Origin: Verrucomicrobiota bacterium
GTDB taxonomy: Bacteria; Verrucomicrobiota; Verrucomicrobiia; Limisphaerales; JACRJZ01
Reading direction: 5' to 3'
Assembly (NCBI GenBank): GCA_016219875.1
Contig: JACRJZ010000121.1
Location: 1-44,068, forward strand
DNA: 44,068 nucleotides
The notes below the pieces were generated by a model. That model saw only the letters and a list, made by a program, of their open reading frames with translations, ran no database searches and was not told the DNA's origin. Positions 8,638 to 16,094 of this stretch are shown here, one piece after another. Within the stretch, counting starts at the first letter, position 1; the number at the start of each line of letters is the position of its first letter. Position numbers and translations under genes: made by a program.

Positions 8638-9864
8638 ATGAACGGAAAACCCATCCGCTTCCTCCCCGCCACCGGGAACCGCTCGCAAACGCTGGACATC
8701 CTGCGCTTTTGGGCCGTGGCCCTGGTGCTGATGCGGCATGGGTGGGTTTGTTCGCCGGACATCAGCCCTTGGCTGCATTCGGTCACGCAAGTCTTGCAGC
8801 GGGGAGGCTGGATCGGCGTGGACTTGTTCTTTGTCCTGAGCGGCTTTCTGATCTCCGGCCTGCTGTTCAAAGAGAGCCAGAGCCGCGGTGAAATCTCCCT
8901 CGCCCGTTTCTTTCTTCGTCGGGGCTTCAAAATCTATCCGCCGTTTTGGGTGCTGATCTTGTTCACGGTGGGGCTGGAGTTGGTTGTGTTCAAAGGCCTG
9001 ACGGGGCGGTGGCTGCTTTGCGAATTGTTATTCGTGCAAAACTACGGCGAAGCCTGCCAGTGGGGGTACACGTGGTCCTTGGCGGTGGAAGAGCACTTCT
9101 ACATTTTCCTCCCGCTCCTGCTGGTGTTCTGCCTGAAGCTGTCGTCCGATCCAGCGCGGGCCTTCCGCCGGATGCCCGTGCTCTTCGCCGTCATCGCGAC
9201 GATCTGTCTGGTGTGGCGGGTGACAACGGCCGCTTCCGGCTCCGTGTCCTGGCACCGAAACATGATCCCGACGCATCTGAGGTTCGACGCCCTGTTCTTC
9301 GGCGTGCTGCTCTCCTATTTCTATCACTACCATCGGGAGCGCTTCCTTCATGTGTCGCAGCGGTATCATCGGCTGTTGGTCGTGGCCGGGGCCGGTCTGC
9401 TTGCGCCCGCGTTTCTCTACGATGTGGCCGGCAATCCCTACATCTACACGTTCGGCCTCACCCAGTTCTATCTGGGCTGCGGCTTGCTTCTGGTGGGCGC
9501 GTTGGGGCGCGGCACGAAGCCGGGTCCGCTGAACCAATGCGTGGCCTTTCTCGGCTCCAGGTCGTATTCGATCTACCTCTGGCACGGCCCGGTCGCCTGG
9601 CTGGCCAGTGAGCGTTTCTCGCCCGCAGCCAATTTCATCAACTGGTACGGCTGGACCGCCACATTCCTGGGCGGCGCCATCTTGGTGGGGGTCGTCATGG
9701 CGGCGGTGGTCGAATACCCGGTGCTGCATTTGCGGGACCGGTGGTTCCCCTCGCGCAGCCCGTCTGCCGACAAAACCATTCCCAGCACGCCGGAAGCGAG
9801 CCAGCAACGGGACGCGAGCACCGGCCTCATGTCCGGCGCGTCACTCGGCCCCGCGCCGGGCTGA
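8638..9864 (+). CDS. Membrane acyltransferase (acyltransferase_3 / OafA family)
   Basis: A 408-residue integral membrane O-acyltransferase of the type that acetylates surface polysaccharides or other envelope acceptors. The N-terminal motif RFWAVALVLMRHG carries the family's essential His. Next come GVDLFFVLSGFLISGLL (TM2) and WSLAVEEHFYIFLPLLL, both hallmark segments. About ten membrane spans follow, including GSRSYSIYLWHGP near the end. The hydrophilic C-terminal tail is rich in Ser, Pro and Thr. The frame is open upstream to 8560; I chose the ATG at 8638 (preceded by ACGAGG) because a normal family N-terminus follows. The acyl acceptor cannot be predicted. Confidence 0.92.
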   Translation: MNGKPIRFLPATGNRSQTLDILRFWAVALVLMRHGWVCSPDISPWLHSVTQVLQRGGWIGVDLFFVLSGFLISGLLFKESQSRGEISLARFFLRRGFKIYPPFWVLILFTVGLELVVFKGLTGRWLLCELLFVQNYGEACQWGYTWSLAVEEHFYIFLPLLLVFCLKLSSDPARAFRRMPVLFAVIATICLVWRVTTAASGSVSWHRNMIPTHLRFDALFFGVLLSYFYHYHRERFLHVSQRYHRLLVVAGAGLLAPAFLYDVAGNPYIYTFGLTQFYLGCGLLLVGALGRGTKPGPLNQCVAFLGSRSYSIYLWHGPVAWLASERFSPAANFINWYGWTATFLGGAILVGVVMAAVVEYPVLHLRDRWFPSRSPSADKTIPSTPEASQQRDASTGLMSGASLGPAPG

Positions 9865-9925
9865 GGAGACTCGATTAGACCAAGTCAGAGGCAGACGGGA
9901 CGCCCCTCCTCTGCGTGAATGTGGC

Positions 9926-10237
9926 TCAGTTCACACACCGCAGGAGCGCCGGGACGCCAAAGAGGAGTAAAGCCAGAAGCCCGCTGATGATCAGCCCCGT
10001 GATGGCCGCGCGCCGGTCGGAGCCGCGAATCAGACCCACCAAGCTGAGCGTGAAGCCGAGAGGAACACCGAGGACGAGAGCCAGCCCGCCAAGAGTTGAA
10101 AGAGGGGAGCTTCAGCCCGGCTGGACCACGATCATCAGCCCCAGCACGGCCAGCGCGCCCAACGACAAGTTCCGGCCGATGCGCCCGGCTTGCGGCGCGG
10201 GCTTCGTTGGCAGCGGATCCTGGAACGGCTCGTTCAT
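9926..10237 (-). pseudogene. Small DUF4190-like membrane protein interrupted by an in-frame TGA
   Basis: On the minus strand an ATG at 10237 opens MNEPFQDPLPTKPAPQAG, then a hydrophobic segment (LSLGALAVLGLMIVV). After 41 codons it meets TGA at 10112-10114. The same frame then continues for 61 codons with no other stop. This second part reads like two further membrane segments around a basic loop (LIRGSDRRAAITGLIISG) and ends at TGA 9926-9928. The Pro-rich start, short length and G-AITG turn resemble DUF4190-type proteins. The simplest reading is one 103-codon gene with a nonsense mutation or a base error. A truncated 41-residue product or two genes is less likely. The DUF4190 link is from memory. 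Confidence 0.6.
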
Positions 10238-10277
10238 CTTCGGCGTTTCAAGGTTGAATCGAGGCGATTTCAAAAAA

Positions 10278-10359
10278 GCGTAGCGGCGTCTCGGCAAAAC
10301 GCCGTCGTGATTCAATTGACGCGAAGAGATGGCGGCACTCTGCCAAGACGCCGCTACGC
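10278..10359. repeat. REPIN-like element A (GTAGCGGCG family)
   Basis: Inverted arms of 19 bases (10278-10296 and 10341-10359) match at 18 positions and carry the foot GTAGC at both outer ends. Each arm can also form its own small hairpin (CGGCGT with ACGCCG in the left one). It is the same family as the element at 14845-14942, and it lies between the interrupted membrane gene and the HEAT-repeat gene. Confidence 0.85.
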
Positions 10360-10389
10360 CCGCATCGTTGAGATTGGCTCAAGGGAGCC

Positions 10390-12375
10390 TCATTGCCGGC
10401 CAGCCCGACTTTGGGCTTGTTGAGCGAGGGCGGCCGCGCGCTTGGCGAGATCAGCGTTGCTCGTGACTTGCGACGCTTTCTTGAGCGGCTCCACCAGCCG
10501 AGTGGCCGCCGCGGCCCGCGCCGCATTGCGCCCCTGAAGCAGTTTCTCGGAGATCGAGACGACGGCGGCGCTGGCTTCTTCCTTCGTGTCGGCATCGTCG
10601 AGGAACGGTGCGATCAAAGCGACCGAGCCGGCGTTCTGGACGCTGCCCAGCGCGGAGAGGAGCAGGCGCTTCTCGTCTTTGGACTTCGCGAGGCCGGCGG
10701 CGTCGCGGCACATCGTCAGGCGCTGGTCCGTGGGGAAGTCCGTATTGCGGGCCAGACCGAAATAGCTGCGCAGGCAAACCAGCTTCTCCCTCGAATCGCT
10801 GGCATTCTTGGCCAGTGCCAGCAGGTCTGGCGCGGCGTCAGCAGTCTTCCAATCACCCAGCGCGCGAAGGGCTGCGCCGCGGATTTCAGAATTGGAGTCA
10901 CCGACCGCGCCACGGACGGCCTGCAGCGCTCCCTTGCCGCCAATGGCGCTCAGGACGCGGAGCAACGCGGCCTTTTGGGCGGGCTGGGATTGCCCCATCA
11001 GGCCGGTAATCTTCTCCACGCCGGCCTCGGGTTCGGCGGACTTGACGCAAAGTGCGCCAACCGCTTGTTCGAGAGCCTCGAGATCCTGTCCCTCCTTGGC
11101 CTTCAGGAGCAAATCCAACAACATCGGCAAGTCAGCCGTGCTGGCCAGTTCGCCCACCTTCCTGAGCGCAGCAGCGCGGATGCTGGGGTCCTGGTCCGTC
11201 GCCACCTTCAGCAGTTCCGGCACGCAAGTAGTCATGCGGCGGCGGCCGATCAGTTCAATGGCCATCAGCCGACGGGCCGTGTTGTCGCTCTTCAGGAACA
11301 CCAGGGCCGCCGCATCGACCGCCGGGCCGGGCAGACTGGCGACGCTTTCCAACGCGGCTTGCGCGATCTCGCGATCGGCGTCGCCCGTCATCTCGAACAG
11401 CGCCGTGGCGGAAGAAACTTGGCCCAGTTGCGGAAGGGCACGGATCGCGGTGAGACGCAACGTCTTGTCGCCCGCTTTGGCGGCGTCGATCAAGGCTGGC
11501 AAAGCTTCCGCGTCGCCTCGTTTGCCGAGGGTTTGGATCAACAAGATGCGGTGATCCGCGTCGCCTTGCTCAAGCTGCTTGGCCAACATCTTCGTCAGCG
11601 CGCTGCTCTTGATTTCAAGGGCCGTCCGGCAAGCGGCTTGAAACACGAGGAAATCCGGGCTGCGGAGCAGTTCCTGCATCAACGGCATGCCGCCGCTGCC
11701 GCGCGAGAGAATGGCGCCGCGCACGGCGGCGGTGCGGACCTGATGCGGCCCCTGCGCGCTGCGGAGTTGATCGTAAATGACCGCGGCTTGCCGCAGGTCG
11801 CCCGCCGCGCTCAGCGATTCCGCGCAACGCAGCAGCCCTTCACAGAAGGCGAGTTGGTTGACCGGCGAGACGGTCGGCAGCGCCGCCTTGAGCGGGCTGG
11901 CGGCGTCCACGGTCCCGATCTTGCCCAAAGCGCGCGCCGCCGCCTGGGCCACGTCGGGGTCGGCGTCGCGGAGCTTGCCGCCCAAGGCTGCGATGGCCCT
12001 GGCGTCGCGACGCACCCCAAGACTGACGATGACGCCGACGAGCGGGCGGCCTTGGGCCTTATCGAGCGCGTCGCGCAGCGCCTCATCCACGGCTGGGTCG
12101 GGATTCGGCTCCAGCGCATAGCGGGCGATGTGGTTCAGTTTTTCGTCGGGCAACATGGCGGCCAGCGCGGCCACGGCTTCCTTGGTGCCGAGGATGCCGA
12201 GTTCGCGGCAGGCGTCGGCTTTGTCTTTGTACGGCGCGTCGGATTTCACCGCTGCGAGGAGTTGGGCCTCGGTGCGCTTGGTCAGCAACGGCGTGGGCGC
12301 GGGATCGGCGGACAGGGCGACGTTGGCCAGCACCACGGTGGCGGCCAGGATGAGAGTGAGCTTGGTCTTGAACAT
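10390..12375 (-). CDS. Exported HEAT-repeat protein
   Basis: A 661-residue protein with a signal peptide (MFKTKLTLILAATVVLANVALSA), then an alpha-helical solenoid of HEAT-like repeats along its whole length. The recurring units are about 31-37 residues, for example REIAQAALESVASL, SIRAAALRKVGELA and EIRGAALRALGDW. Such solenoids are protein-binding scaffolds; no catalytic site is visible. It starts 27 bases after the stop of the oxidoreductase gene and has a good ribosome-binding site, AGAGGA at 12384-12389, 8 bases from the ATG. The pair is therefore probably an operon. HEAT proteins next to Gfo/Idh/MocA proteins are common in Planctomycetes and Verrucomicrobia, but their joint function is unknown. 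Confidence 0.9.
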   Translation of the reverse strand: MFKTKLTLILAATVVLANVALSADPAPTPLLTKRTEAQLLAAVKSDAPYKDKADACRELGILGTKEAVAALAAMLPDEKLNHIARYALEPNPDPAVDEALRDALDKAQGRPLVGVIVSLGVRRDARAIAALGGKLRDADPDVAQAAARALGKIGTVDAASPLKAALPTVSPVNQLAFCEGLLRCAESLSAAGDLRQAAVIYDQLRSAQGPHQVRTAAVRGAILSRGSGGMPLMQELLRSPDFLVFQAACRTALEIKSSALTKMLAKQLEQGDADHRILLIQTLGKRGDAEALPALIDAAKAGDKTLRLTAIRALPQLGQVSSATALFEMTGDADREIAQAALESVASLPGPAVDAAALVFLKSDNTARRLMAIELIGRRRMTTCVPELLKVATDQDPSIRAAALRKVGELASTADLPMLLDLLLKAKEGQDLEALEQAVGALCVKSAEPEAGVEKITGLMGQSQPAQKAALLRVLSAIGGKGALQAVRGAVGDSNSEIRGAALRALGDWKTADAAPDLLALAKNASDSREKLVCLRSYFGLARNTDFPTDQRLTMCRDAAGLAKSKDEKRLLLSALGSVQNAGSVALIAPFLDDADTKEEASAAVVSISEKLLQGRNAARAAAATRLVEPLKKASQVTSNADLAKRAAALAQQAQSRAGRQ

Positions 12376-12402
12376 GGCGTGTTTCCTCTGGTTGAAGCGG
12401 GG

Positions 12403-13752
12403 TTAGAACATGTAGGGAGCGCGCATGGCCCGCGACCGCAGCCGGTTGGCCTCCGCGTCGTTGACGAATTCCTCCTTCACCGGATCGTAGGTGAGATCGC
12501 GTTTGAGCCACATGCAAATGTTGGCGGCGTGGACGGCGGACATCGAGCGGTGCATGACCACGGCGTTGGACACGGTTTGGTGGCGCGATTTCACGCAGTC
12601 GAGGAAGTTCCGGGCGTGGCCGTTGCCGCCGACGGGCCGGCCGGTGCGCGCCACGTAATCGCCCACGAGTTTCTTCGAGTCGGCCAGCAAGGCGGGCGAC
12701 GAGACATCGGGTTTCGAGTAACCGTCCGCGCAGCCCACCCAGCCCTCCGGGCCGTCGAACCTCATCCCGCACGAGCCGCGCCAGTGTTTGTCGCCGCGCG
12801 ACAGGATCATCTTCGCGTCGTTGGCGAAGGTGGTGACCATGCCGTCGCCGCTGATGTTGTGGACGTATTCGTACTTCACCGGGCAGGTGTCGAGCAGATC
12901 GAGGCCGAACATGGCCTGGGCAAACGTGTGGGCGCCCCATTCGCCGATGCAACTCGTGTGGAAATCGTAATGCCCGCGCCAAGCGCCGCGGGTGTAGGCC
13001 ACGTTGTAGGGACGCCACGGACAGGGGCCAAGCCATTGGTCCCAATCGCATTCGTCCTTGGGCGGCTCATCCTCGCCGGGCAACCAGTCGTGGCGCATCT
13101 CCGCTTCGTCCCACGGAGCGATGTGCGCGTAGGCGGTGTGGACCTTGCCCAATCGGCCTGTCTTGGCCAGTTCGTAGGCGACCATGAACGCCGTCTCGCT
13201 CAACCGCTGCGTGCCGGTCTGATAAACCCTCCCGTAGCGGCGGGCCGTTTCCACGACTGCCTGGCCTTCCGCGATGGTCATCGCCGACGGCTTCTCCGAA
13301 TAAATGTCCTTGCCCGAGCGCATGGCCCAAACGGCGGCCAAGGCGTGCCAACGGTCGCCGGGCGCGCTGAGCACGGCGTCGATGTCCGTTCGCTCGGCCA
13401 GGAACTCGCGCAAGTTTGAGTAGAGCTTGCAGTCGTTGTTCCCGTATTTCGTGTCGGCCATCTGTTTGATCTTCTCGCGCCGCGCTTTTTGCGGGTCGCA
13501 GATGGCCACGAACTGCACGTCCTTCTCCGGCAGGAACCAGTTGCTCAACACGCCGGAGCCGCGGTTGCCGACGCCGATGCCGCCCATGATGATGCGCTCG
13601 CTGGGCGGCACGGTGCCGTCGCGGCCCAAGGCGGAAGCAGGGATGAGCGTGGGAGCGGTGATCGCCGCGGCGGCGACAGCAGCGCGCTGGAGAAAGCTGC
13701 GCCGGCTGAGGGCGGAGGGCGCGGCGCCGACGGAAGAGATAGCGGGTTTCAT
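12403..13752 (-). CDS. Tat-exported Gfo/Idh/MocA family oxidoreductase
   Basis: An NAD(P)-dependent sugar or polyol oxidoreductase that is probably folded in the cytoplasm and exported. The N-terminus has a twin-arginine signal (LSRRSFLQ followed by an Ala-rich hydrophobic stretch). The Rossmann motif IMGGIGVGNRGSG is next, then the family's SEKPSAMTI (catalytic-site Lys) and a C-terminal substrate domain with WLPGEDEPP and GAWRGHYDFHTSCIGEWGAH. I give the ATG at 13752 (449 residues); an upstream in-frame ATG at 13791 would add 13. It is the first gene of a pair with the HEAT-repeat protein. Members of this secreted group act on carbohydrates, but the exact substrate is not predictable. Confidence 0.9.
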   Translation of the reverse strand: MKPAISSVGAAPSALSRRSFLQRAAVAAAAITAPTLIPASALGRDGTVPPSERIIMGGIGVGNRGSGVLSNWFLPEKDVQFVAICDPQKARREKIKQMADTKYGNNDCKLYSNLREFLAERTDIDAVLSAPGDRWHALAAVWAMRSGKDIYSEKPSAMTIAEGQAVVETARRYGRVYQTGTQRLSETAFMVAYELAKTGRLGKVHTAYAHIAPWDEAEMRHDWLPGEDEPPKDECDWDQWLGPCPWRPYNVAYTRGAWRGHYDFHTSCIGEWGAHTFAQAMFGLDLLDTCPVKYEYVHNISGDGMVTTFANDAKMILSRGDKHWRGSCGMRFDGPEGWVGCADGYSKPDVSSPALLADSKKLVGDYVARTGRPVGGNGHARNFLDCVKSRHQTVSNAVVMHRSMSAVHAANICMWLKRDLTYDPVKEEFVNDAEANRLRSRAMRAPYMF

Positions 13753-13924
13753 GGAAACACGGGTGTCAACGGGTGAACGGTGGTGTGTCATGGCGTGATC
13801 GTAACGAGGCGTGGTGTGGAATGTGAAACAAAAATCTGTTTGATGCGCACGATTCTTTCACCAGACGCGCCGTGAACGGGGGAAATTCACGGAGAAGTCG
13901 GCCGGGAGCCAATTGCAGGACCTC

Positions 13925-14010
13925 GTAGCAGCCGACGTGAGGAGGCTCCATTCAGAAGTCAGAGGCCAGAAATCAGAAGAACGTTAGAGCCTCCTCACGT
14001 CGGCTGCTAC
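13925..14010. repeat. REPIN-like element C (GTAGCAGCC family) with heptad loop
   Basis: Perfect 24-base inverted arms (13925-13948 and 13987-14010) begin with GTAGC at each outer end. The loop contains four tandem heptamers at 13952-13979: TCAGAAG, TCAGAGG, CCAGAAA, TCAGAAG. It is the same arm family as 22721-22814. It occupies most of the 370-base gap between the oxidoreductase and the next gene; I see nothing else there. Confidence 0.9.
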
Positions 14011-14159
14011 AGGGTTGCACGAAGTTCACGGCAGACTGGAACGTCGGCGCAACCAGACGTGGCAGACCGGAGCTTGATGCGCCGTGGGTGAGGAGGGGTC
14101 CGGCTTTCGCAGGCTTTCGCAGGCTTGCCAACGATGGCCCGCTTCCCCACACTCGCGCC

Positions 14160-14831
14160 ATGAATGGCCCCGTGATTCCGCCGCCGATTCCAGCCCCTCC
14201 GCTGCCACGGAAGAAACGCCGTTGGTGGGTTTACTTGCTGCTCGCGCTGGGCGGCCTGTTCGTCCTGGGCGTGCTGACGGTCGTGCTGCTGGCCTTCTAC
14301 GCGAAGTCGCTCTTCGACAACTACACCTCGAAAGAGCCGGTGCCCATCAAGCGAATCCAGTTTGACCGCGACGCGCAGAAACAGCTTCAGAAGGACTGGG
14401 AGGAGTTCCAGAAGGCCGTCCTGAGCGGAAAGGAAACGCGCCCGTTCCGCATCACCGCCGACGACATGAACCTCATGATGTCGCGCAACCCTTGGATGCG
14501 GGAGCACGTGAACTTCGTCATCACCAACGGCGAGTTGAAGGCCCGGTTCTCGATGCCGATGCGGGGCATGGGGCCGCCACAGTTGCGGGACCGTTTCCTC
14601 AACGGCTTCGCGACCATCGACATCGCCTTCCAGGACGGCTGGCTGACGGTGTCGGTCGGCAAAGTGGAGGTCAACGGCCGACCCGCGCCGAATTGGGCGC
14701 TGGGCCAGCTTCGCGGGCAGAACTTCCTTCAGCAGTTCGATCGCGACCGCAACTTCGTGGGCTTGATGCAGGAAATCGACAGCATCACGATCACCAACGA
14801 TGCCATCTTGATCACGCCGCTGAGACGGTGA
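14160..14831 (+). CDS. Membrane-anchored protein of unknown function
   Basis: A 223-residue protein I do not recognise. The N-terminus is Pro-rich (MNGPVIPPPIPAPPLP), then a basic patch (RKKRRWW) and one membrane span (about residues 22-46). A 175-residue soluble domain of mixed alpha/beta character follows. This layout suggests a single-pass inner-membrane protein with its C-terminal domain outside the cytoplasm. The domain contains FRITADDMNLMMSRNP and ends in ITNDAILITPLRR, resembling small lipid-binding or inhibitor-like periplasmic domains only in a general way. The ATG at 14160 is chosen because it gives the Pro-rich start common in such proteins; the frame is open to 14088. A REPIN-like element follows 13 bases after the stop. 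Confidence 0.72.
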   Translation: MNGPVIPPPIPAPPLPRKKRRWWVYLLLALGGLFVLGVLTVVLLAFYAKSLFDNYTSKEPVPIKRIQFDRDAQKQLQKDWEEFQKAVLSGKETRPFRITADDMNLMMSRNPWMREHVNFVITNGELKARFSMPMRGMGPPQLRDRFLNGFATIDIAFQDGWLTVSVGKVEVNGRPAPNWALGQLRGQNFLQQFDRDRNFVGLMQEIDSITITNDAILITPLRR

Positions 14832-14844
14832 AGGGCTGACAGGC

Positions 14845-14942
14845 CGTAGCGGCGTCTCGGCAGCGCGCCGCCATTTTCTTTCTGCCTTTTGCCTTCTGCC
14901 TTCGGCCTTTGAAGTGCGGCGTTCTGCCGAGACGCCGCTACG
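14845..14942. repeat. REPIN-like element B (GTAGCGGCG family) with heptad loop
   Basis: Inverted arms of 27 bases (14845-14871 and 14916-14942) agree at 25 positions, with the foot GTAGC outermost. The loop holds four tandem heptamers at 14880-14907: TTCTGCC, TTTTGCC, TTCTGCC, TTCGGCC. It lies between two convergent small genes and could end their transcripts. Confidence 0.9.
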
Positions 14943-14963
14943 CTCGTGACGAGAAATAGAGGG

Positions 14964-15575
14964 CTACTTGCTCCGGCTCCGAACTTCCACGGACTCGAAG
15001 CCGAAGGCCGTGAGGAAATCGGCGAGTTGCTGGCGGGCGCGTTCCGTGGCTTCCTCTTCGATGCCGCTTTGGCGCGCCGCGCGGGTGATTTCGCTCAGCG
15101 CATAGCGGCGGGCGGTTTGTTCCAGTTCCTTGTCGAAGCTGCGAAACAAGCCCGTCTTCCAGTCCAGCACGCGGGTGTGTTGTTCGACGAGGTAGGCATC
15201 GGTCATGACCGCGCGCGACAGGGTGAGCGCGATTCTCCGGCCGGAGACGGAGACATCACCCGGCTGGAGCTTCGACAGGTCCACGCCGGCTTTGACCTCG
15301 CCGTGGGCCAGCAGGATGAGCCGGTTCTCGCCCAGCGGAATCAGGCCGCCGAGGTACTTCGGATCGTCGAGGACCACCGTTTTCTCCAGCACGTATTTCA
15401 CGGTGACGAGTTGGGAGAGCGCCTGCACCCGCTGAAGGATGGTGGCGGTATTCAGGGGCGCCGGCGTCACCGCGCCGGGACTCCACCAGAGCGCGACCAG
15501 CCAAGCCGTCAGGCCACTGACGCCAATCACGGCGGCGATCCCCAATACGAGGAGCGGAACGCGCTTCGTCTGCAT
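14964..15575 (-). CDS. DUF4230-like membrane-anchored protein
   Basis: A 203-residue protein with an N-terminal membrane anchor (VPLLVLGIAAVIGVSGLTAW), then a soluble domain. The domain layout fits DUF4230: ILQRVQALSQLVTVKYVLEKTV early, ILLAHGEVKAGVDLSKL in the middle, and FLTAFGFESVEVRS at the end, where this family has a conserved hydrophobic helix-strand. Its role is unknown; it is likely exposed outside the inner membrane. The frame is open upstream to 15680. I chose the ATG at 15575 because the anchor then begins within 10 residues. The DUF name is from memory. Confidence 0.75.
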   Translation of the reverse strand: MQTKRVPLLVLGIAAVIGVSGLTAWLVALWWSPGAVTPAPLNTATILQRVQALSQLVTVKYVLEKTVVLDDPKYLGGLIPLGENRLILLAHGEVKAGVDLSKLQPGDVSVSGRRIALTLSRAVMTDAYLVEQHTRVLDWKTGLFRSFDKELEQTARRYALSEITRAARQSGIEEEATERARQQLADFLTAFGFESVEVRSRSK

Positions 15576-15726
15576 GGAGGGACTGTACCGCGGACGGGGA
15601 AAATTTGAAGAGTTGTTTCGCCAAGGGGCCTTGGCCCCTGCGGAACCCACCCTTTCGGCAGCCTTCTTTCGGTTCGGCAACGATCGAAGTGGGGAGGCTC
15701 AGACATCCTGAGTCGTCCGCACGGTT

Positions 15727-15860
15727 TTGTGGAGGCCAGGAATCGAGATGAAGCGGCGTTCACCGGGTCACGGGACCCGGCCTGCAGGAAGGGCGTGCCT
15801 TGTAGGCCCGGTGCCCTCACCGGGTGGCCCAAGCCAATTCCACGGCTCAGGAGTTCTGAG
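15727..15860 (+). repeat. 134-base dispersed repeat, copy I
   Basis: Nearly identical (about ten differences) to 43928-44061, which is in the opposite orientation. Inside are two hairpins. One is GTAG plus CCCGGTG-CCCT-CACCGGG (802-824 of the 15 kb block). The other, in inverted orientation, is CCGGGTC-ACGG-GACCCGG at 15763-15780. The outer end is palindromic (GGCTCAG...CTGAG). It is probably a compound REP-type element. Confidence 0.9.
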
Positions 15861-15960
15861 GCTCCTGCGGCGGGGAAACAGACCGCGGTTCGCCGGCGTC
15901 GCCCCGACCTTGCTTTGGGTGCAGTCGTCCTTCTTGTTAAACCCTGCTCCGTTCTTTGCC

Positions 15961-15991
15961 GATAATCCGTGCGAGTGAAGCACTGTAGTGC
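15961..15991 (+). promoter_or_regulatory. Candidate -10 box and inverted repeat before the receptor operon
   Basis: GATAAT at 15961-15966 is a good -10, but the best -35-like TTGTTA (15934-15939) is 21 bases away, too far for a standard promoter. A small inverted repeat GCACT-GT-AGTGC (15980-15991) overlaps the expected start of transcription and could be an operator. The evidence is weak. Confidence 0.25.
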
Positions 15992-16094
15992 GACCGCAGA
16001 TGCACCCCGGCGAAAAGCAAGGGCCGTTGGGCCGGCGGGTGCCAGAATGGGTTCCAGGCTCCGGGAGGAGTCCGGGCGGGTGGAGTGTGCCTCT

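Larger units (their letters stand above)
15576..16094. other. Long intergenic region upstream of signalling cluster 1
   Basis: About 520 bases without a gene. It contains a 134-base repeat (15727-15860), a short palindromic copy of that repeat's end (15694-15712, CTCAG/CTGAG), and a possible promoter region near 15961-15991. Small open frames through the repeat are not credible genes. Confidence 0.5.

Noticed and set aside
10393..13419. 1008-codon open frame on the plus strand opposite the HEAT and oxidoreductase genes
   Set aside because: It runs antisense through two genes with clear signal peptides, motifs and a ribosome-binding site. The translated composition is Arg/Gln/His-rich with no domain.
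15934..15966. Possible sigma-70 promoter TTGTTA/GATAAT for receptor 1
   Set aside because: The spacer is 21 bases, too long. Only the -10-like box was kept, as a weak regulatory candidate.
15727..15978. Small frame starting MWRPGIEMKRRSPG, also found near 44061 on the other strand
   Set aside because: It is the translation of the 134-base repeat. The two copies diverge completely in sequence after the repeat ends, so it is not a conserved gene.
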